Positions 15,300-18,969 of a stretch of 18,969 nt of DNA are shown in pieces. The notes beneath the pieces are model-generated. The model did no database searches, had not been told where the DNA came from, and saw only the letters and a program-made list of their open reading frames with translations. The first letter of the stretch is position 1. The number at the start of each line of letters is the position of its first letter. A program made the position numbers and the translations under genes. The stretch comes from JBBCJM01 sp037190175 (lineage in GTDB: Bacteria; Pseudomonadota; Alphaproteobacteria; Rhodobacterales; Rhodobacteraceae). The stretch is from contig JBBCJM010000018.1 of the NCBI GenBank assembly GCA_037190175.1, forward strand, positions 1-18,969, given 5' to 3'.

Positions 15300-16484
15300 C
15301 TATCCCGCCACCGGCGCGCCGCGGCCCGTGGCGCCGGCGGCCCAGACCACGGCACCCAGCCCCACCATCCCCAGCCCCAGCACGCCGAAGGCATCCGCCA
15401 GCCCCAGCCGGCCGACCAGCGGCGTCGTCACCAGGGGCGCCGCGAACTGCCCGGCGAAGAAGGCGGTGGTCAGCAGGCCCGAGGCCCGGCCCCGCAGGCC
15501 CGCCGGCACGAAACCCATGAACCAGGTGGTGTAGTTGGGCATCGAAGGCCCCATCCCCACCCCCATCACCAGCGTGCCCACCAGCATCGCCCAGGGCCCT
15601 TCGGCCCGCGACAGGATGACGAGGCCCAGCCCCATCACCGCATAGGACAGGGCAAAGATGCTCATCGCGGAGAAGTATCGCCGCACCCGTCCGTAGAACA
15701 GCGCGCCCGGGATCGCCGCCAGCGTCATCCCCGCCATCACCGCGGCGATGACGATGGAGCTTTCCACCCCCCGCTCGGCCATCAGGAAGGCGCCGCGGGT
15801 GGGCACCACGTAGAACACCGCCATGAAGACGAAGGCCATCGGCCCCACCAGCGCATAGGCGCGCCAGGGGAACCTTTCGCCGCCGGCCGGGGCCTGCCGC
15901 ACCGCCGCGCGCTGCGCCCGCGCATGGGGGGCCAGCGCGACGAGCGCCAGCACCACCACCGGCAGCACCAGCGCATAGACCCCGAAGGCCCCGCGCCAGT
16001 GCAGCGCGCCCAGGATCCCGCCCGCCATCATCACCACGATGCCGCCGGCCGACATGGCCGCGCCCTGCCGGCCCAGGAACCGCGCCCGCGCCTCGCCCTG
16101 CCAGAGGTCGGCGCCCCAGGTCATCGCCAGCGTCATGGTGCCCGCGACCCCCACCCCCAGCACCGCCCGGCCCGCCATCAGGGTGAAGATGTCGTCGGCC
16201 CAGAGCCCCACGGTGCCGCCGAAGGCATAGAGCAGCCCCGAGGCCAGCAGGAGCGCCTGCCGGTTCACCCGGTCGGCCAGCCATCCCATCAGCCCCGCGG
16301 TCAGCAGGATCGCCAGCGAGGGCGCGGTCACCAGCGTGGCGGCCAGCGTGTCGATCCCCTCGACATCGGCGAAATGCGCCCGAAGCCCCGGCAGCGCGGG
16401 CGAGATCGTGGCATTGGCCATGATGGTCAGCGAGGCGAGCAGCAGCACCGCCGCCGTGACGAACCGGCCCGGGGGGCTGGGCAT
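15300..16484 (-). CDS. Major facilitator superfamily transporter
   Basis: 394 residues with about twelve hydrophobic segments. The loop 2-3 MFS motif is clear (GLMGWLADRVNR, about 64-75), and TM4 has the RAVLGVGVAGTMT pattern. A basic central loop (HARAQRAAVRQAPAGG) separates the two six-helix halves. The substrate is unknown; the layout resembles drug/proton antiporters of the DHA1 type. ATG 16484 has AAAGGA about eight bases upstream; the longer in-frame version from 16547 would cross the intergenic palindrome. It diverges from a LysR gene with a shared 86-base control region, so the LysR protein probably regulates it. Confidence 0.92.
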   Translation of the reverse strand: MPSPPGRFVTAAVLLLASLTIMANATISPALPGLRAHFADVEGIDTLAATLVTAPSLAILLTAGLMGWLADRVNRQALLLASGLLYAFGGTVGLWADDIFTLMAGRAVLGVGVAGTMTLAMTWGADLWQGEARARFLGRQGAAMSAGGIVVMMAGGILGALHWRGAFGVYALVLPVVVLALVALAPHARAQRAAVRQAPAGGERFPWRAYALVGPMAFVFMAVFYVVPTRGAFLMAERGVESSIVIAAVMAGMTLAAIPGALFYGRVRRYFSAMSIFALSYAVMGLGLVILSRAEGPWAMLVGTLVMGVGMGPSMPNYTTWFMGFVPAGLRGRASGLLTTAFFAGQFAAPLVTTPLVGRLGLADAFGVLGLGMVGLGAVVWAAGATGRGAPVAG

Positions 16485-16504
16485 GGGGCATCCTTTCGGT
16501 TGAC

Positions 16505-16534
16505 CCACGACCCTCCCATGGTTCAGGATCGTGG
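16505..16534. promoter_or_regulatory. Palindromic operator candidate between MFS and LysR genes
   Basis: CCACGACCCT (16505-16514) and AGGATCGTGG (16525-16534) form an inverted repeat matching at nine of ten positions around a 10-base spacer. It sits in the only shared control region of the divergent pair and touches the candidate lysR -35 hexamer, as expected for a LysR-type binding site that also autoregulates. The ligand and the direction of control are unknown. Confidence 0.6.
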
Positions 16535-16562
16535 ACAAGAATGCCATTTCTGGAAAGATAAT
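16532..16562 (+). promoter_or_regulatory. Candidate LysR-gene promoter, near-leaderless
   Basis: TGGACA (16532-16537) and GATAAT (16557-16562) each match five of six sigma-70 consensus positions with a 19-base spacer. The local sequence is unusually AT-rich for this window. A start about seven bases past the -10 would coincide with the ATG at 16571, and no good ribosome site is present. Confidence 0.4.
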
Positions 16563-16570
16563 CCCGATTC

Positions 16571-17479
16571 ATGGACAGCGACCTCGACCTCACCGCCCTG
16601 CGCACCTTCCGCGCCGTGGTGCGCGCGGGCTCCTTCTCCGCCGCGGCGCTGCGGCTGCGCGCGCCGAAGTCCACGGTCTCGAAACGGGTGGCGGATCTGG
16701 AGGCGGCGCTGGGGGTGCGGCTGATCGAACGCTCCACCCGCAGCCTGCGGGTGACGACCGAGGGCGAGGTGCTGGCCGCCCGCGCCGAACGCCTGCTGGC
16801 CGAGGCCGAGGACATCCGCCGCACCCTGGGCGATGCCGGCAGCGCGCCGCGCGGGCACCTGCGCATCGCGGTGCCGCCCACCATGGGCCATGCGATGATG
16901 GGCCGGCTGGGCGCGGCTTTCCGCGCGCAATACCCCGAGATCACGCTGGAGGTGCATTTCCTGGACCGCCCGCCCGACCTGCTGCAGGAGGGATTCGACG
17001 GCTGCCTGCGGCTGGGGCCGATCGAGGACAGCGCGCAGGTGGCCCGCCTGGTCATGCAGGCCGGCGCGGTGCTGGCCGCCGCCCCGGGGCATCCGGCGCT
17101 GGGGCGCATCTCGGCCCCGGCCGACCTGGAAGGCGTGCCCTGCATCGGCCTCTCCACCCCCTGGCCCGGCGGCTGGCGGCTGCTGCGGGGGCAGGAGGCC
17201 GCGGTGGTGCAGCCCGAACCGGGGCTGACGCTGGGCTCCTTTCCGGCGGTGCGCGACGCGGCGCTGGCGGGCGCCGGCGTGGCGCTGCTGCCCTGGCTGC
17301 TGGCCCGGCCGGAGTTCGAGGCCGGCCGGCTGGTCCACGTGCTGCCCGGCTGGGCGGTCGAGCGGCAGGGGATCTATTTCGTCTATCCCTCCGCCCAGTC
17401 GGTCACCGCCCGGCTGCGGGCCTTCATCGACTTCCTGGCCGCGGCGGTGCGGGACGATCCGGGCGCGAACCCGCCCTGA
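16571..17479 (+). CDS. LysR-family transcriptional regulator (CrgA-like)
   Basis: 302 residues, normal LysR length. The N-terminal winged helix-turn-helix covers about 5-65 (LRTFRAVVRAGSFSAAALRL, then STVSKRVADLEAALGVRLIE). A linker helix follows, then a periplasmic-binding-protein-like effector domain from about 92, whose start LRIAVPPTMGHAMMGRLG resembles the CrgA subgroup. It probably senses a small molecule and controls the divergent MFS gene through the palindrome at 16505-16534. ATG 16571 lacks a good ribosome site; GGAAAG is 13 bases away. The gene converges on the small membrane protein gene at 17511. Confidence 0.93.
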   Translation: MDSDLDLTALRTFRAVVRAGSFSAAALRLRAPKSTVSKRVADLEAALGVRLIERSTRSLRVTTEGEVLAARAERLLAEAEDIRRTLGDAGSAPRGHLRIAVPPTMGHAMMGRLGAAFRAQYPEITLEVHFLDRPPDLLQEGFDGCLRLGPIEDSAQVARLVMQAGAVLAAAPGHPALGRISAPADLEGVPCIGLSTPWPGGWRLLRGQEAAVVQPEPGLTLGSFPAVRDAALAGAGVALLPWLLARPEFEAGRLVHVLPGWAVERQGIYFVYPSAQSVTARLRAFIDFLAAAVRDDPGANPP

Positions 17480-17487
17480 AAACCGCT

Positions 17488-17508
17488 CCGGCCGAAAGGG
17501 GCGGCCGG
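17488..17508. terminator. Hairpin between convergent LysR and small membrane protein genes
   Basis: CCGGCCG (17488-17494) and CGGCCGG (17502-17508) form a perfect 7-bp stem with an AAAGGGG loop in the 31-base gap between the two stop codons. There is no T-run, so it is probably a factor-assisted or weak terminator. Confidence 0.45.
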
Positions 17509-17510
17509 CC

Positions 17511-17783
17511 TCACGGGGTCGGGTCCCAAGGCCCCGGCGCGGCCCCCGGCTTCGCCGCTTGGGAAGCGGCGGTCTGCACTGGACCTCCGGGCGACCCCCA
17601 GGCCAGCGTCGGCAGCGCCTCGATCCGCCGCTCGATCTCCTCCAGCGTGGCCGGGCGGGCGGGCGATTTCCGCACCTCGGGCTCTCGGCGCCCCAGCGCC
17701 GCGGCCGCCAGGGCGCCCGCCAGCACGAACAGCAGCCAGCCCAGCGACAGCGCGACCAGGAGGGCAAGCAAGACCCGGCTCAT
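17511..17783 (-). CDS. Small single-pass membrane protein, hypothetical
   Basis: 90 residues. The first 30 (MSRVLLALLVALSLGWLLFV and onward) form one membrane segment or uncleaved signal anchor. Then comes a short charged helix (ATLEEIERRIEAL) and a Pro/Gly/Ala-rich tail. I recognise no family. It starts with ATG 17783 overlapping the stop of the TerB_N gene by four bases (ATGA), with GGAGG eight bases upstream. It is therefore a real, translationally coupled partner of that gene and may be its membrane component. It converges on the LysR gene. Confidence 0.72.
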   Translation of the reverse strand: MSRVLLALLVALSLGWLLFVLAGALAAAALGRREPEVRKSPARPATLEEIERRIEALPTLAWGSPGGPVQTAASQAAKPGAAPGPWDPTP

Positions 17784-18802
17784 GCCCCCGCCTCCACCAC
17801 CTGCGCCAGCAGCCGCGCCAGCGCCGCCTGCAACCGCAGGCTGCAGCGCAGGTCGGGAACGGGGGTTCGATCATGACGCAGGAACAGATGCCGGTGCACG
17901 TCGCAATGCCCGCTCAGCGAGGCATAGTCGGCGGCGAGCCCGATCCGCGGCGGGCGCAGCGGCAGGCCCTCGGGAAACGCGGCCATGCAGGCGGACAGGA
18001 GGCCCTCGCCCCGCGCTCCGCCCTCTGCGGGATGGATCAGTGGCGCCAGCGCCAGAAGCTCGGGCGCGCGCAGCGCCTGCCCGGCCGCGAGCTGGCGGCC
18101 CAGTTGCACCAGCCGGGTCAGCGGGCCTTCCTGCGCCGGATCGCTGGTGGACCGCCGGCCGGTCGCGCCCAGCCAGTCGAGCAGCGCCGCCGCCTGTCCG
18201 GCCAGCGGATCCGCATCGGCGACCAGATCTCCGACCGCGGCGATCTCGGCCACGAGCGCCTCGGTCTCGTCGGGCGGAGCGCCATCGTGCAGCAGCCGGT
18301 ATTCGAGGCCTTGCAGATAGAGATGGCCGAACGCAGGGCGGAACGCCTCGGCGCGACGCGGCCCCTCCAGCCAGTCGATATAGGCGATGCGGTCCTCGCC
18401 CGACAGCCGGGCGAAGGCCGGACGGTCGCGGGGAACGGGCGCGAGGCCGTGGTTGCGCGGCGCCACCGCGAAGGGCAGCGCGACCAGCGAGGGGTCGCCC
18501 ACCCCGCCGACGCCCGAATAGGTCCATCGCGGCAGGCCGGCCCCGTCGTCGCGCTGCCATTGCAGCGGCCGGGGGGCGGCATGGGGCCGGGGCGCGGCGG
18601 CGGGGGCTTCGGCCGGCACCAGGGCGATCTGCGGCCCGGAACCGGCCAGGTCCGCCGGTCGCGGCGGCCGGGTTCGGCCGCGTAACGCCCGGCTCACCGC
18701 GCGCGCCCGCCGCATCAGCGCCAGACCCGTGTCCTGCGGCCGCAGCGTCAGCCGCAGACCGCCGGCGTCCAGACCCGGATGGCTGACGACCACCTCCAGC
18801 AT
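17780..18802 (-). CDS. TerB_N domain-containing protein, 5' end uncertain (probable frameshift upstream)
   Basis: 340 residues from the first in-frame ATG. Residues about 127-171 match the core of the TerB_N domain (PF13208): RPAFARLSGEDRIAYIDWLE, then FGHLYLQGLEYRLL, compared with the usual 'YxxLspeqRaaYLdWLa...FLYfyGLErRll'. The C-terminal LAADYASLSGHCDV and VPDLRCSLRLQAAL also fit the domain's end. TerB_N proteins are predicted parts of tellurite/stress-associated systems; no reaction is known. ATG 18802 has no spaced ribosome site (GGAG touches the ATG) and coding-like sequence continues upstream (ELLALARAVQLARILVAGGA), so this is probably not the true start. Upstream of about 18866 coding signal moves to another frame. 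The gene is coupled by ATGA to the following small membrane protein. Confidence 0.7.
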   Translation of the reverse strand: MLEVVVSHPGLDAGGLRLTLRPQDTGLALMRRARAVSRALRGRTRPPRPADLAGSGPQIALVPAEAPAAAPRPHAAPRPLQWQRDDGAGLPRWTYSGVGGVGDPSLVALPFAVAPRNHGLAPVPRDRPAFARLSGEDRIAYIDWLEGPRRAEAFRPAFGHLYLQGLEYRLLHDGAPPDETEALVAEIAAVGDLVADADPLAGQAAALLDWLGATGRRSTSDPAQEGPLTRLVQLGRQLAAGQALRAPELLALAPLIHPAEGGARGEGLLSACMAAFPEGLPLRPPRIGLAADYASLSGHCDVHRHLFLRHDRTPVPDLRCSLRLQAALARLLAQVVEAGA

Positions 18803-18864
18803 CTCCGCACCGCCGGCGACGAGGATCCGGGCAAGCTGAACGGCACGGGCCAGGGCCAGCAGTT

Positions 18865-18969
18865 CGCCGGCAGGCGCCGCACCAGCGTGAACGACGGCCC
18901 CTTCGCATCCGATCCGGCCGGCGCGACGACCGCCAGCCGGTCGAACAGCGGCTGCAGCGGCCGGCCTTC
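18865..18969 (-). other. Upstream coding segment in a shifted frame, probably the 5' part of the TerB_N gene
   Basis: From the right edge, the frame reading EGRPLQPLFDRLAVVAP, then AGSDAKGPSFTLVRRLPA, has GC at codon positions 1/2/3 of about 83/57/91%, the pattern of real genes here. The frame continuous with the TerB_N gene shows about 91/82/59% in the same stretch, which is not coding-like. Past about 18865 this relation reverses. One added base near GCCGGCGAAC would join LVRRLPA to ELLALARAVQLA. Either a frameshift mutation, a base-call error, or a separate upstream gene ending here. The protein continues beyond the window. Confidence 0.5.

Noticed and set aside
15190..17157. 655-codon minus-strand frame across the MFS and LysR genes
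   Set aside because: It runs through two well-supported genes in other frames and across their control region; typical GC-driven open frame.
16531..18786. 751-codon plus-strand frame from the LysR start region to the right edge
   Set aside because: Arg/Pro/Ala-rich shadow overlapping three genes with better evidence.
1..18969. CRISPR arrays, tRNA/rRNA genes, insertion sequences or integrases
   Set aside because: I saw no regular repeat-spacer pattern, no tRNA-like cloverleaf or CCA end, and no transposase or integrase motifs; no target-site duplication was evident around the toxin-antitoxin pair.

Overview
The window is very GC-rich (roughly 70%), with strong third-position GC in every convincing gene. 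Gene content points to an alphaproteobacterium of the Rhodobacterales (Paracoccus/Rhodobacter-like). The pointers are a DUF3971/AsmA protein, a DUF455 ferritin-like protein, an M23 peptidase-bactofilin pair, DUF2189, a ScsC-like DsbA, and the amidase-PBP1A-prfB order, which I recall as a common alphaproteobacterial neighbourhood. The genus is inference. Apart from the edges the DNA is packed with genes; no gene-free stretch exceeds 300 bases. The longest gaps are about 180 bases and are described below.

Left part (1-5907): a large AsmA/DUF3971 envelope protein runs off the left edge on the minus strand. It diverges from a plus-strand series: a Bcp-type peroxiredoxin, translationally coupled (TGATG) to a DUF455 ferritin-like protein, then an M23 (LytM) endopeptidase overlapping a bactofilin gene. 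A GC-rich hairpin separates bactofilin from the convergent DUF2189 membrane protein.

Middle (5958-13834, mostly minus strand): an aminotransferase overlaps an AMIN/Amidase_3 cell-wall amidase, followed by PBP1A (mrcA), release factor 2 (prfB) and the DUF2189 protein. Between amidase and mrcA, on the opposite strand, sits an intact MntA-HepT (MNT-HEPN) toxin-antitoxin module. It is the clearest accessory insertion in the window. Two intergenic regions flanking prfB carry unexplained inverted-repeat structures.

Right part (13990-18969): a secreted DsbA/ScsC-like thiol oxidoreductase ends on the same CTAG as a convergent RibD-C/DHFR-like protein. Next come an MFS transporter and a divergent CrgA-type LysR regulator, which share an 86-bp intergenic region containing a near-perfect 30-bp palindrome. 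The right edge holds a minus-strand pair: a TerB_N-domain protein and a small membrane protein that overlap by ATGA. Codon-position composition indicates a reading-frame change about 70 bases upstream of the first ATG of the TerB_N gene, so that gene is probably frameshifted, or its true start lies beyond the window.

The common theme is the cell envelope: AsmA, M23/bactofilin, amidase, PBP1A and periplasmic DsbA. The accessory elements are the toxin-antitoxin module, the regulator-transporter pair and the TerB_N locus.
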